Below the pieces are notes generated by a model that was not told where the DNA came from, did not search any database, and saw only the letters and a program-made list of their open reading frames with translations. 64,000 nt of DNA from assembly GCA_012842395.1 (NCBI GenBank), contig DUSX01000004.1:124001-188000 (forward strand), in the 5' to 3' direction. The position numbers and the translations under genes are program-made. Positions 26,754 through 36,205 of the stretch are shown one piece after another; positions within the stretch are counted from its first letter, which is position 1; each line of letters starts with the position of its first letter. The DNA comes from Bacillota bacterium. GTDB lineage: Bacteria > Bacillota > SHA-98 > UBA4971.

Positions 26754-28457
26754 CTAGAAAAGCCCCTTGATCTTGCCCTGATCGTCGATGTCCACGTTCT
26801 CAGCGGCTGGATGAGCCGGGAGCCCGGGCATGGTCATCATCTGGCCGCACAGAGGCACGAGGAAGCCAGCACCGGCCGAGGCGCGCACCTCGCGTACCGT
26901 CAGCTTCCATCCCCGAGGCGCGCCGCGAAGCGAGGGATCGTCAGAGAGCGAGAGCTGCGTCTTGGCCATGCAGACAGGCAGCCTGCCCAGGCCTTGCTCT
27001 TCGATGACCTTGATGTCCCGCTCGGCCGTCCCGGCGTACACCACGCCGTCGGCCCCGTATATCTCCGTCGCGAGACAGTGGATCTTCTCGCGCACCGAGA
27101 GGTCCAGATCATAGAGGAACCTAAACTGCGGCTTCTCGTGCTCGATAGCATCCAGCACAGCCTCGGCCAGCTCGATGCCGCCCTCACCGCCTCGCGCCAC
27201 GACCTCGGATACCGCCGAACGGACACCGAGCTCCTCGCAGTGCTTGCGCAGGTACTCGAGCTCCTCCCGGTCATCCGCCGGGAACCTGTTGATAGCGACC
27301 ACCACCGGGAGCCCGAACTTCTTCGTCACGTTCGTGACGTGCTTGTCGAGGTTTTCGCAGCCTTTCGCGAGGGCCTCCAGGTTCTTCTCGGCGAGCTTGC
27401 TCTTGGCCACGCCGCCGTGATGGTGCAGCGCGCGCACGGACGCAACGAGCACAACAACGGCGGGCCGCACGTCGGTTATGCGACATACGATGTCGAAGAA
27501 CTTCTCAGCACCCAGGTCTGCCGCGAAGCCTCCCTCAGTGACCACGTAGTCAGCAAGCCGAAGTGCCGTTTCAGTGGCGAGGATGGAGTTGTTCCCGTAA
27601 GCGATGTTGGCGAACGGTCCCCCGTGAACGAACGCTGGCTGGCCCTCAAGAGTCTGTACCAAATTCGGCTTTATGGCGTCCTTCATGATCACGGCCATGG
27701 CGCCGACCGCCTTGAGGTCCGCAGCCGTGACGGGCCTCCCGTCGTACGTGTAAGCCACTATGAGCCTTCCGAATCGTTCCTTGAGGTCTGACATCGAGCG
27801 CGAGAGCCCGAGGCACGCCATGACCTCTGAGGCTACGGTGATATCGAACCCGCTCTCCATCGGAAAACCGTTGGCCTTGCCGCCGAGGCCCACCACGATG
27901 TTACGAAGTTGTCTGTCACTTATGTCCATGACCCGCCGCCACACGACTCTCCTCGGATCTATCCCGAGTTCGTTTCCCTGATGAATATGGTTGTCAACCA
28001 TCGCGGCGAGCAAGTTGTGGGCGGCTCCGACGGCATGAATGTCGCCAGTGAAGTGCAGGTTGATATCCTCCATCGGCAAGACCTGAGAGTACCCGCCACC
28101 CGCAGCGCCGCCCTTGACGCCGAAGGTCGGGCCGAGCGACGGCTCGCGCAGAGCGACCATGACCTTCTTGCCGAGCTTGCCAAGGGCCTGCGTGAGGCCC
28201 ACTGCCGTGCAGGTTTTCCCCTCTCCGGCGGGCGTCGCCGTTATGGCCGTTGTGTAGATGAGCTTGCCGTAGGGCCGGCCCTTGAGCCGTTCGACAGCTT
28301 CCAGGGTCACCTTGGCCTTGTATTTGCCATACAGCTCGATGTCATCCTCGGTAAGCCCCACCTTTGCCGCGATCCGTACGATCGGCTCCAGTCGTGCACT
28401 TTGAGCGATCTCTATGTCCGGAGGGATCCTGCCGTACGTTGGTTCAGCCACCGTCAC
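26754..28457 (-). CDS. fhs: Formate-tetrahydrofolate ligase
   Basis: 567 aa, family length 550-560. ATP-dependent activation of formate to 10-formyl-THF, the first folate step of the methyl branch of the Wood-Ljungdahl pathway, also used for purine synthesis. P-loop-like [18 protein letters not shown] (about 75-92), [23 protein letters not shown] (104-126), [23 protein letters not shown] start at 28457 overlaps the nfnB TGA (GTGA), so it is translationally coupled to nfnAB. No folD or metF gene is in the window. Confidence 0.98.
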   Translation of the reverse strand: MTVAEPTYGRIPPDIEIAQSARLEPIVRIAAKVGLTEDDIELYGKYKAKVTLEAVERLKGRPYGKLIYTTAITATPAGEGKTCTAVGLTQALGKLGKKVMVALREPSLGPTFGVKGGAAGGGYSQVLPMEDINLHFTGDIHAVGAAHNLLAAMVDNHIHQGNELGIDPRRVVWRRVMDISDRQLRNIVVGLGGKANGFPMESGFDITVASEVMACLGLSRSMSDLKERFGRLIVAYTYDGRPVTAADLKAVGAMAVIMKDAIKPNLVQTLEGQPAFVHGGPFANIAYGNNSILATETALRLADYVVTEGGFAADLGAEKFFDIVCRITDVRPAVVVLVASVRALHHHGGVAKSKLAEKNLEALAKGCENLDKHVTNVTKKFGLPVVVAINRFPADDREELEYLRKHCEELGVRSAVSEVVARGGEGGIELAEAVLDAIEHEKPQFRFLYDLDLSVREKIHCLATEIYGADGVVYAGTAERDIKVIEEQGLGRLPVCMAKTQLSLSDDPSLRGAPRGWKLTVREVRASAGAGFLVPLCGQMMTMPGLPAHPAAENVDIDDQGKIKGLF

Positions 28458-29872
28458 TCGCCCCTTTCCCGTTTGGCACGAATGAACTTGTCTATCCCGC
28501 GCGCAGCGAGCTTGCCTGCGCCCATCGCGGCTATCACCGTGGCAGACCCGGTCACTATGTCGCCGCCCGCGAATATCCCGGGAACGCTCGTCTCGCCGGT
28601 CTCCTCGTTGATAACCACGTTTCCGTGGCGCCCAAGCTTGAGCCCGGGCACGCTTCTCACTAACAGGGGGTTAGGATCCGTGCCCACCGCGGAGATCATC
28701 GTGTCTACGTCGATCACGAATTCCGAGCCAGGCACCGGCACCGGCCTCCGCCTGCCGCTCTCGTCCGGCTCCCCCAGCTCCATCCTTATGCACTCCATGC
28801 CCCGGACCCAGCCTCGCTCGTCACCCAGAACGCGCACCGGGTTGGTGAGGAGCATGAGCTCGACCCCCTCCTCCTCCGCGTTCTCGATCTCCTCGAGCCT
28901 CGCTGGCATTTCCGCGCGCGACCTTCGGTACACTATGGTGACCTTCTCCGCGCCGAGCCTGAGGGCTGTCCTTGCGGCGTCCATCGCCACGTTTCCCGCG
29001 CCCACCACCGCGACGCGCTTGCCCACGCGAATCGGTGTATCATACTCCGGGAAAAGATACGCCTTCATGAGGTTCGAGCGCGTCAAGAACTCATTTGCGG
29101 AGTACACACCGTTGAGGTTCTCGCCGGGGATGCCCAGGAAGTGCGGTAGACCTGCCCCGGTTCCGAGAAAGATCGCGTCGAACCCGTCGCGAAAGAGCTC
29201 GTCAACGGTCAGTGTCTTTCCCACGAGCGTGTTGGTCCTGATCTCGACACCGAGCCGCTTAACGTACTCCACCTCTTCGTCCACTATGATCTTCGGCAAA
29301 CGAAACTCTGGAATACCGTACCGGAGCACCCCGCCCGTGGAGTGGAGCGACTCGAAGACCACCACCGAGTACCCCATTCGCGCGAGGTCCGCGGCACACG
29401 TGAGCCCCGCAGGGCCGGACCCGACCACCGCAACCCTGCCTGCACACGCGTGGGCGGAAGCCGGGCCCTGAGCATCCCGCGCACCTAGAGCCCTTTCGTA
29501 ATCCGCGGCGAAACGCTCAAGGGCACCGATGGCCACGGGCTTGCCTTTCTTGCCCAGGGTGCATCTGGCCTCGCACTGGGATTCCTGGGGGCAGACGCGC
29601 CCACATATCGCGGGAAGGCTGTTTTTCTCCTTGATCTTCGCGGCAGCCTCGGCGAACTTGCCTTCGCTGATGAGCTTCACGAACGAAGGGATGTCCACCT
29701 CCACAGGGCACCCTGCCACGCAAGGACGCTTCGGGCAGCCGATGCACCGCTTCGCTTCCTCCACGGCGATCTCGGCCGAATACCCGAGGGCCACCTCGTT
29801 GAAGTTCCGTATCCGTTCTCGAGGATCTTGCTTCGGCATAAGATGCCTGTCTACTTTCGCCGGCATTTGCAT
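28454..29872 (-). CDS. nfnB: NADPH-binding subunit of NfnAB-type transhydrogenase (GltD/NfnB family)
   Basis: 472 aa. N-terminal Fe-S domain with [14 protein letters not shown] (about 42-55) and [15 protein letters not shown] (about 90-104), then two Rossmann domains: FAD site [30 protein letters not shown] and NADPH site [25 protein letters not shown]-terminal [17 protein letters not shown]. The family includes glutamate synthase small chains, but the adjacent nfnA makes NADH-dependent reduced ferredoxin:NADP+ oxidoreductase the better call. Overlaps the nfnA 3' end by 22 nt; alternative starts at 29866 and near residue 12. Confidence 0.88.
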   Translation of the reverse strand: MQMPAKVDRHLMPKQDPRERIRNFNEVALGYSAEIAVEEAKRCIGCPKRPCVAGCPVEVDIPSFVKLISEGKFAEAAAKIKEKNSLPAICGRVCPQESQCEARCTLGKKGKPVAIGALERFAADYERALGARDAQGPASAHACAGRVAVVGSGPAGLTCAADLARMGYSVVVFESLHSTGGVLRYGIPEFRLPKIIVDEEVEYVKRLGVEIRTNTLVGKTLTVDELFRDGFDAIFLGTGAGLPHFLGIPGENLNGVYSANEFLTRSNLMKAYLFPEYDTPIRVGKRVAVVGAGNVAMDAARTALRLGAEKVTIVYRRSRAEMPARLEEIENAEEEGVELMLLTNPVRVLGDERGWVRGMECIRMELGEPDESGRRRPVPVPGSEFVIDVDTMISAVGTDPNPLLVRSVPGLKLGRHGNVVINEETGETSVPGIFAGGDIVTGSATVIAAMGAGKLAARGIDKFIRAKRERGE

Positions 29873-30702
29873 CCCTCCGCATGCGCCTTGTACCGCTCCA
29901 TGGCAAGCTTCTCCTCGGCGAGGAACCGTGTCTGCCTCGCCATGAGCTCGTCGAAATCCACCTTGTGCCCGTCGAACGCGGGCCCTTCAACACACGAAAA
30001 CATTGTCTTACCGTCCACGGTCACCCGGCATGACCCGCACATCCCGGTGCCATCGACCATTATGGCGTTCAGGCTCACGATGGTCTTGACGCCGAACTCC
30101 GCCGTGACCCTGCACGCAGCGCGCATCATCGGAAGGGGCCCGATGGCGACTACCTCGTCGGGACGAAGGCCTCCGGCAAGCAGATCGTGAAGGAGCCCCG
30201 TCACGAACCCGTGATACCCATAGCTTCCGTCGTCCGTGCAGTAATGAACCTCGTCGCTGACCGCTTCCATCCTGTCCTGGAAGATCAGTAGGTCTTTTGT
30301 CTGGGCACCGATGATCGAGACAACCTTCGTACCCAACTGGTGGAAGGCCTTGGCCTCCGGGTATATAGGAGCGACCCCCACCCCGCCCGCCACGCACACC
30401 ACGGTATCGAGACGCCTTATGTCCCTCGGGGTCCCGAGCGGGCCGACGATGTCGAGAATGGCATCGCCCTCCTCAAGGGTGCCAAGCTCACACGTGCTTT
30501 TCCCGACCTCCTGAAACACCATGGTAATGGTCCCCGCCTTGGGGTCGCTGTCCGCAATGGTCAGGGGAATCCTCTCACCGTGATCATGGATGCGCAACAC
30601 GAAGAAGTGGCCCGGGCGCGCATGCTCCGCGACCTCCCGCGCTTCCACAACGAACAGCTTGATCCTCGGGGCAAGCTCCTCCTTCTTGATGATCCTGTGC
30701 AT
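29851..30702 (-). CDS. nfnA: FAD/[2Fe-2S] subunit of NfnAB-type transhydrogenase (sulfide dehydrogenase-like)
   Basis: 283 aa from ATG 30702 (GGGGGAGAG upstream). Ferredoxin-NADP reductase fold: FAD-binding beta barrel RPGHFFVLRIHDHGERIPLTIAD, NAD-binding VCVAGGVGVAPIYPEAKAF, and a C-terminal cysteine cluster DGTGMCGSCRVTVDGKTMFSCVEGP for the [2Fe-2S]. NfnA binds NADH and bifurcates with NfnB, exchanging NADH, NADPH and ferredoxin electrons in the cytoplasm. First gene of nfnA-nfnB-fhs. Confidence 0.88.
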   Translation of the reverse strand: MHRIIKKEELAPRIKLFVVEAREVAEHARPGHFFVLRIHDHGERIPLTIADSDPKAGTITMVFQEVGKSTCELGTLEEGDAILDIVGPLGTPRDIRRLDTVVCVAGGVGVAPIYPEAKAFHQLGTKVVSIIGAQTKDLLIFQDRMEAVSDEVHYCTDDGSYGYHGFVTGLLHDLLAGGLRPDEVVAIGPLPMMRAACRVTAEFGVKTIVSLNAIMVDGTGMCGSCRVTVDGKTMFSCVEGPAFDGHKVDFDELMARQTRFLAEEKLAMERYKAHAEGCKCRRK

Positions 30703-31235
30703 GTCTCTCCCCCTTATCCGTCGCACAAAGTGAGGGCACACCAGCCTCCGCGCCCAATTTGCGGCAGGCGTCAGGCGCCAGGCGCCGCTGTTGCAACCGC
30801 CAGCTCCTCCGCCCCAGACGAACCGCCCTGCCTCGGAGTCGGGCCCGGTTCCCCATCCTCACTTAGGCCGCAGCGCGCCTAAGCGCTGCGGCCCCCAGGT
30901 TACTGCGAGATCTCTTGATACATTCGCCAGACTTCCTGCTATTCCTTGCGACCACACTGAACTATCAAGCCGTTTTTGAAAGCCTGGCTTCACCCCCCCA
31001 GGGTCCCGCCGTCGATTGCCGCGATGCGGTAGCCTAGTAACGATGCCCTAGCCGTGACAGGGTGGCACGGGGACTGCGCTGGAATGCGGGCGATGTCGCG
31101 ACCGACGCAGGCGGGGACTTCGCTCCGGGCCCGGGGCACCGCGATCCGGTGCGGCCCTGCTCCTGCCTTGGAGACAACAGGCGGTTGCCATTCTCATCCT
31201 TTCGATGGGGCCAGTCGCAGGCTGGCACGCACAAC
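30703..31235. other. Gene-free interval between rex and nfnA
   Basis: 533 bp with no ORF resembling a protein. It holds a perfect 11-bp stem with 6-nt loop at 30866-30893 (GGCCGCAGCGC/GCGCTGCGGCC), not followed by a T-run on either strand. The nfnA promoter is presumably here; a TTGATA near 30966 on the minus strand is suggestive but lacks a good -10. No Rex-box palindrome was found by eye. Confidence 0.5.
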
Positions 31236-31877
31236 CTAGAGGTAATACGCAAGGTGCATGAGCTCCACACTTAGGTCGGTGTTATGAAGCCGTACACCGT
31301 CCGGAACCCTCAGCTTGACGGGGGCGAAATTCAGGATGGCCTCGATGCCGGCGTTCACGCAGGCGTCGACCACCCGCTGCGCCGCCTCCGCTGGAACCGC
31401 CACTATCGCCATGCGGATCTGCCGACTGCGCGTCACATCCGGGATAGCGTCCACATGCTCCACTACCACGTCGCCGACCCGCGAACCCACCTTGGCCGGG
31501 TCGGAATCGAAAAGCGCCGCCAGTCGGAGATGGTAGTTTCTTTCGGCGGCGCGTCGACCTATGATGTATCTCGCCAGAGCCTGGCCAAGGCTGCCGGCCC
31601 CGATGATGGCCACATTTATCTCCTTGTGCAGGTTCAGAACCGACCTGAGCTCATCGCGGAGCACGGCTATCTGGTAGCCAACGCCTTGCTTGCCGAAACC
31701 GCCAAGGAAATTGAGGTCCTTTCGGACTTGCGCGGGGCTCACCCCGGCCCTCTCACCCAGCTCGAACGAGGAGATGAGGCCGCCGTGCACATCTTCGTCG
31801 AGGGTCTCGAGAACACGGAGGTATATAGGCAGCCGCCTTATGACAACATCCGGAATCCGCAGCTTCCTCAATGCCAT
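31236..31877 (-). CDS. rex: Redox-sensing transcriptional repressor Rex
   Basis: 213 aa. N-terminal winged helix (about 1-80: VVIRRLPIYLRVLETL, SPAQVRKDLNFLGGFGKQGVGY) and a C-terminal Rossmann domain with VAIIGAGSLGQALARY (89-104) that reads the NADH/NAD+ ratio; C-terminal helix SVELMHLAYYL swaps in the dimer. High NADH releases it from DNA. ATG 31877 has GGGGGT immediately upstream; a second ATG lies 9 nt earlier. A sigma-A-like promoter lies at 32085-32113. Confidence 0.96.
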   Translation of the reverse strand: MALRKLRIPDVVIRRLPIYLRVLETLDEDVHGGLISSFELGERAGVSPAQVRKDLNFLGGFGKQGVGYQIAVLRDELRSVLNLHKEINVAIIGAGSLGQALARYIIGRRAAERNYHLRLAALFDSDPAKVGSRVGDVVVEHVDAIPDVTRSRQIRMAIVAVPAEAAQRVVDACVNAGIEAILNFAPVKLRVPDGVRLHNTDLSVELMHLAYYL

Positions 31878-32084
31878 ACCCCCCATGGGAAGTTCCGGCG
31901 CCATCGGCCACGCGAACGCGCTTTTCCTGGCCTGGCAGGGGCCCGACCTACGAGCCTCGCGTTCGACGGTATTCGACGCGACGGGCCCTGTTCCTCCCCC
32001 TTGTCTCTGGCCCGCTTCTCCGCCTGGCGAGCCCCGCGCTCCGATAGAGCTCGGGCGGAGAACCCGGACCTCGCCTTGTCCCAT

Positions 32085-32113
32085 ACTATAGCACACCAAA
32101 AGCGGCCTTACAA
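32085..32113 (-). promoter_or_regulatory. Sigma-A-type promoter of rex
   Basis: Minus strand TTGTAA (32113-32108) and TATAGT (32090-32085) with a 17-bp spacer, about 200 nt upstream of the rex start. Two mismatches in the -35 and one in the -10. It lies in the 376-bp gap 31878-32253 between hydA and rex, which also holds the hairpin at 32192-32227 and no gene. Confidence 0.6.
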
Positions 32114-32191
32114 TCTCCGCCAACGCCCATCGCCAACTCCAACCGCCGTCCCAGACCGCGACCGCGCAGAAACCACGCGCATGGTACGCGC

Positions 32192-32227
32192 AAGGGAGCG
32201 GAACAGGCGCGCCCCGTCCGCTCCCTT
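32192..32227 (-). terminator. Hairpin after hydA, likely end of the hyd operon
   Basis: Perfect 11-bp stem AAGGGAGCGGA/TCCGCTCCCTT with a 14-nt loop, 26 nt past the hydA stop. Only a short CTT follows on the minus strand, so termination may be weak. It lies just upstream of the rex promoter. Confidence 0.55.
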
Positions 32228-32253
32228 CTGCCTTGCCCCATTCCGGGACGAGC

Positions 32254-34014
32254 TCAACCCGCGGCCTCACCGCCGCACGCGGCCCTGCTCATCCACGGGT
32301 ACTTCTCCCTCGGGGTGTAGTGCGTGTGCAGAAGACGATGAGATACCTCGCCGAGCGGCTCGCCCAGGAACTCTGCGTATATCTGCTTGATCGCGGGGTT
32401 CAAGTGGGACTTCCTGTACGGGAGACGTCTGTCCGCTTCGTACAGGGCCCTGCCACGGATGCCGCGGATCTCCATGGTCGTGGGGATCGGCTGGCCACCG
32501 CCCCCCACGCACCCGCCGGGGCAGCACATTATCTCTATGAAATGATAGTCAGCCTTGCCCTCGCGGAGGAGGTCCAGGATCTTCTTGGCGTTGCCCAGGC
32601 CATGTGCCACGGCGACCCTCACGTCGAGGTCTCCAACCCTGACCGTGGCCTCCTTTATGCCCTCGAGGCCTCTTACCTCCTCGAATTCGATCGCCGGGAG
32701 CTCGGCCCCGGTGGCCACCTCATAGACCGTGCGAAGCGCAGCCTCCATCACGCCGCCGGTCGCCCCGAAAATAGCGCCCGCGCCGGTGGAGATGCCCATC
32801 GGCTCGTCGTGCTCCTCTTCAGGCAGGTCCTCGAACCGGATGCCGGCCTCGCGCAGCATCCGTCCGAGCTCGCGGCTGGTCAGCACCACGTCGACGTCCT
32901 TGTAGCCCGAGTCGCACATCTCAGGCCTGTCTGCCTCATACTTCTTTGCAGTGCACGGCATGAGCGACACCGAGAAGATGTTCTTGGGATCGATGCCCGC
33001 CTTGCGGGCATAGTAGGTCTTCACGAGCGCCCCGAACATCTGCTGAGGCGACTTGCACGTCGAGACGTGCTTCAGAAGGTCAGGGTAGAAGTGCTCCCCG
33101 AACTTTATCCACCCCGGGCTGCACGACGTGATCATCGGGAGGACCCCGCCCTCCTTCAGCCTCTTCAGGAACTCGTTGCCCTCCTCGATGATGGTGAGAT
33201 CGGCCGTGAAGTCGGTATCCATCACCTTGTCGAACCCGAGCCTGCGGAGAGCGGCGACGAGCTTACCGGTGATGATCTGGCCGGGTGGCAGGCCCATCTC
33301 CTCTCCGATGCTGACCCTTGTGGCGGGCGCAGTCTGAACCACCACATGCTTATTGTGGTCGGCAATCGCCTCCCAGACACGGGCGGTGTCGTCGCGTTCG
33401 GAGATGGCACCCACCGGACACGCATGGATGCACTGGCCGCAAAGGGCGCACGCGACCTCGTCGAGGCCGCGGCCAAATACCGGCGTGATCACAGTGTCAG
33501 CGCCGCGACGCGACGGGTAAAGCACCCCCGCCGCCTGCACGTCGTGGCACATGGAGACGCACCGCCGGCACAGTATGCACTTGTCAGGCTCTCGAACTAT
33601 GGCCGGGGTGGAGTGATCCTCCGGGAGCCCGCGAAGCTTGTGCTCGAAGCGGATCTCCCGCATGCCGAACCTCTCGGCGAGCGCCTGAAGCTCGCAGTTG
33701 CGATTCCTCACGCACTGGAGACAATCCTGGGGGTGACGAGCGAGGAGCAGCTCAAGGTTTACCTTCCTAGCCTGCCGGACGCGCGGCGTGTTGGTGTACA
33801 CGACCATTCCGTCCTGCACCGGGTAGGCACACGCAGGCTGGAGGAGCTTCTGGCCCTCGATCTCAACGACACATATCCGGCAGACGGCTTGTACCGCCAG
33901 GTCTGGGTGGTGGCAGAGCGTCGGGATGTCGATGCCGAGCTTCTTCGCAGCTTCCAGGATGGTCGTGCCGGCATCGGCCTCGACCCTTCGGCCGTCTATG
34001 GTCACCATTGCCAT
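32254..34014 (-). CDS. hydA: [FeFe]-hydrogenase catalytic subunit of NADH-linked (HydABC-type) hydrogenase
   Basis: 586 aa. Order of domains: [2Fe-2S] (Cys34, 45, 48, 62), His-Cys3 cluster (HPQDCLQCVRNRNC, 94-107), two [4Fe-4S] motifs (CILCRRCVSMC at 146-156, CALCGQCIHACP at 189-200), then the H-cluster domain: L1 TSCSPGW 296-302, L2 MPCTAKKYE 352-360, L3 IMCCPGGCVGGGGQP 495-509. L1 has Ser where the textbook motif has a second Cys; as I recall this variant is allowed in the family. There is no C-terminal [2Fe-2S] extension as in Thermotoga HydA. ATG 34014 has AAGGAG about 10 nt upstream. Confidence 0.95.
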   Translation of the reverse strand: MAMVTIDGRRVEADAGTTILEAAKKLGIDIPTLCHHPDLAVQAVCRICVVEIEGQKLLQPACAYPVQDGMVVYTNTPRVRQARKVNLELLLARHPQDCLQCVRNRNCELQALAERFGMREIRFEHKLRGLPEDHSTPAIVREPDKCILCRRCVSMCHDVQAAGVLYPSRRGADTVITPVFGRGLDEVACALCGQCIHACPVGAISERDDTARVWEAIADHNKHVVVQTAPATRVSIGEEMGLPPGQIITGKLVAALRRLGFDKVMDTDFTADLTIIEEGNEFLKRLKEGGVLPMITSCSPGWIKFGEHFYPDLLKHVSTCKSPQQMFGALVKTYYARKAGIDPKNIFSVSLMPCTAKKYEADRPEMCDSGYKDVDVVLTSRELGRMLREAGIRFEDLPEEEHDEPMGISTGAGAIFGATGGVMEAALRTVYEVATGAELPAIEFEEVRGLEGIKEATVRVGDLDVRVAVAHGLGNAKKILDLLREGKADYHFIEIMCCPGGCVGGGGQPIPTTMEIRGIRGRALYEADRRLPYRKSHLNPAIKQIYAEFLGEPLGEVSHRLLHTHYTPREKYPWMSRAACGGEAAG

Positions 34015-34058
34015 TTGCGTATCACTCCTTCCGTCTCTCCTGCTTGACCCCGGCGGGA

Positions 34059-35669
34059 TCAAATCCCGCACGTCCCGGTTGGACAGCGCTTCTCATTGAT
34101 ATGGGATTCGAATTCGTCGCGGAAGTACCTGAGCATCGTCTTTATGGGGACCGGCGCAGCTTGGCCGAGGCCGCAGAGGGACGACGCCTGCATCACCGAG
34201 CCGAGCTCGTCGAGGAGCTCGAGATCCCCTGGTCTTCCCTCGCCGCGAGCGATCCTCGCCACGATCTCACGAAGGCGCGCAGTGCCCTCGCGACACGGTG
34301 TGCACTTGCCACACGATTCGTGCTCGAAGAACCTCATGAAGCACTCGGCTATGTCCACAATGCAGTGGCTGTCGTCCATGATAAGGAGGGCGCCCGAACC
34401 AAGCGCCGAGCCATGTTCGGGCAAGGTGAAGTAATCCATCGGCACGTCGAGCAGCTCGCGCGGGAGGCATCCCCCGGACGTGCCGCCGGTCTGGGCCATC
34501 TTGAAGCCCTTGCCTCCGGGTATACCGCCTCCAATATCGTATATCACGCGGCGAAGCGTGATGCCCATGGGAACCTCGATGAGCCCCTTGTTGTTGATGT
34601 CGCCGGTGAGCGTGAAGACCTTGGTGCCGGGGCACCTCTCAGTGCCAAACTTCCTGAACCAGTCAGGCCCGTTCAGCAGGATTGGCGGGATGTTCGCGAT
34701 CGTCTCCACGTTGTTGACGACAGTGGGCTTCCCGAACAGACCCTCCGTGCCGGGGTAGGGTGGCTTCACCCTGGGCTCGCCCCGCTTGCCCTCGATCGAT
34801 TCTATGAGCGCGGTTTCCTCCCCACACACGTACGCGCCCGCGCCCTTTCGTATTTCCACATCGAATGAGAAACCCGACCCAAGAATGTCGGACCCGAGCA
34901 GGCCGAGGGCTCTTGCCTGCTCTATGGCCTTGGTCAACCTCTCAATAGAAAGCACGTATTCCCCTCGGACGTAAATGAAACCTTTGTCCGCTCCCACCGC
35001 ATAGCCCGCTATGGCCATTCCCTCGAGGATGCTGTGAGGGTCTCCCTCAAGGATCAATCGGTCCTTGAATGTACCCGGCTCCCCCTCGTCCGCATTGCAA
35101 AGTATGTACTTCTGGTCGGCCTCGGCTTTCGCCGTGAAACTCCACTTGAGCCCTGTTGGGAAAGCCGCGCCGCCCCTGCCAACGAGCCCGGATTTCCTCA
35201 CGGCCTCGATGACGTCTGCGGGCTTCATCTCTGTCAGGCACCTCGCGAGCGCTCGGTACCCGTCTCGTGCGATGTACTCCTCGATGGACTCGGGATCGAT
35301 GACCCCGCAGTTCCGGAGGACTATGCGCTCCTGCACGCCAAGGTAGGTCGGCTCCTCGTACGTCACCACTCCGGCCTGGGGTGCTTCGCCCACGAGCCGT
35401 CTCACCACTCGCCCCTTCAAAAGGTGTTGCTCGACTATCTCAGGAACGTCGGAGAGCTGGACCTTCTGGTACAAGGTGCCCTCCGGATAGATCACGATCA
35501 CCGGCCCAAGGTCGCAAGGCCCTAGGCAGCCCGTCTCGACTACCTTGACCTCTTTGTCTAGCCCTTGCCGTTTCACCTCGGCGATGAGCGCCTCGCGAAC
35601 CCCCTTGCAGCCCTCGAGCACGCACGGGGTTCCCCCGCAAACGAGGACGTGCGAACGGTAGAACTCCAC
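34059..35669 (-). CDS. hydB: NADH-binding NuoF-like subunit of the hydrogenase (HydB)
   Basis: 536 aa. Residues 1-90 are a thioredoxin-like [2Fe-2S] domain (CGGTPCVLEGC, ETGCLGPCDLGP), then the NuoF core with FMN site GRGGAAFPTGLKW, NADH site KGAGAYVCGEETALIESIEG, SLBB domain, and [4Fe-4S] site SCGKCTPCREGTARL. The protein stops right after KRCPTGTCGI. Usual HydB proteins (about 600 aa) continue there with a 2x[4Fe-4S] ferredoxin-like domain; it is missing here. GTG start at 35669 with AAGGGAGG 9 nt upstream. Between hydC and hydA. Confidence 0.93.
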   Translation of the reverse strand: MEFYRSHVLVCGGTPCVLEGCKGVREALIAEVKRQGLDKEVKVVETGCLGPCDLGPVIVIYPEGTLYQKVQLSDVPEIVEQHLLKGRVVRRLVGEAPQAGVVTYEEPTYLGVQERIVLRNCGVIDPESIEEYIARDGYRALARCLTEMKPADVIEAVRKSGLVGRGGAAFPTGLKWSFTAKAEADQKYILCNADEGEPGTFKDRLILEGDPHSILEGMAIAGYAVGADKGFIYVRGEYVLSIERLTKAIEQARALGLLGSDILGSGFSFDVEIRKGAGAYVCGEETALIESIEGKRGEPRVKPPYPGTEGLFGKPTVVNNVETIANIPPILLNGPDWFRKFGTERCPGTKVFTLTGDINNKGLIEVPMGITLRRVIYDIGGGIPGGKGFKMAQTGGTSGGCLPRELLDVPMDYFTLPEHGSALGSGALLIMDDSHCIVDIAECFMRFFEHESCGKCTPCREGTARLREIVARIARGEGRPGDLELLDELGSVMQASSLCGLGQAAPVPIKTMLRYFRDEFESHINEKRCPTGTCGI

Positions 35670-35693
35670 GAGAGTAAACCTCCCTTCTGGGCG

Positions 35694-36173
35694 TCACTTG
35701 TATTCTTTTAGGATCAGCGGGACCCGTTCGGGGGTGAGGTTGCCGTACACCGCCTCATTGATCATGATGGCCGGCGCGACGCCGCAAACCCCGAGGCAGC
35801 TGGTGTACTCAAGTGTGAACTTGCCGTCGCTCGTGGTGCCGCCCATCGGGATGCCAAGCTCCCTCTCGAGTGCGTCCACGACGGCCTTTGCTCCCAGCAC
35901 GTGGCACGGAGCGTTCTCACAAACCCGTATTATGTACCGGCCTTTCGGCCTGGTCGAAAACAGGCTGTAGAACGTCGCGACGCCATACACCTTCGACACG
36001 GGGACATCGAGGCCCAAGGCGATCTGGGTGATCGTCTCCTCCGAAAGGTAACCGGCCTCCTTTTGGACGTCGTGGAGGATGGACACGAGGGCTTCGGGTT
36101 TCCTGCAGTATCTTTCGAGGATTCCATCGACCTTGGCCGTACACGCGCGCGTGCCTTCTGACGTCGGCTCCAT
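35694..36173 (-). CDS. hydC: NuoE-like [2Fe-2S] subunit of the hydrogenase (HydC)
   Basis: 159 aa. N-terminal helical bundle (DGILERYCRKPEALVSILHDVQKEAGYLSEE) and thioredoxin-like fold with the four cluster cysteines in CENAPCHVLGA and TSCLGVCGVAP. NuoE/HydC passes electrons between the FMN in HydB and HydA. ATG 36173 with AAAGGAGGGG about 10 nt upstream. It sits between the small 2Fe-2S protein and hydB. Confidence 0.94.
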   Translation of the reverse strand: MEPTSEGTRACTAKVDGILERYCRKPEALVSILHDVQKEAGYLSEETITQIALGLDVPVSKVYGVATFYSLFSTRPKGRYIIRVCENAPCHVLGAKAVVDALERELGIPMGGTTSDGKFTLEYTSCLGVCGVAPAIMINEAVYGNLTPERVPLILKEYK

Positions 36174-36205
36174 GCTCTCCGCCCCTCCTTTCTGTTGGGC
36201 AGGCA

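Noticed and set aside
27909-29471. Plus-strand open frame of about 520 codons opposite fhs and nfnB
   Set aside because: Spans two well-supported genes in antisense, with no recognisable domain.
30866-30893. Perfect 11-bp stem in the rex-nfnA gap as terminator of rex
   Set aside because: It lies about 340 nt beyond the rex stop and no T-run follows; listed only as a structure.
32233-34047. Long plus-strand open frame of about 600 codons opposite hydA
   Set aside because: It is antisense to a hydrogenase with every expected motif; no motif in the translated frame; a product of high GC and few stops.
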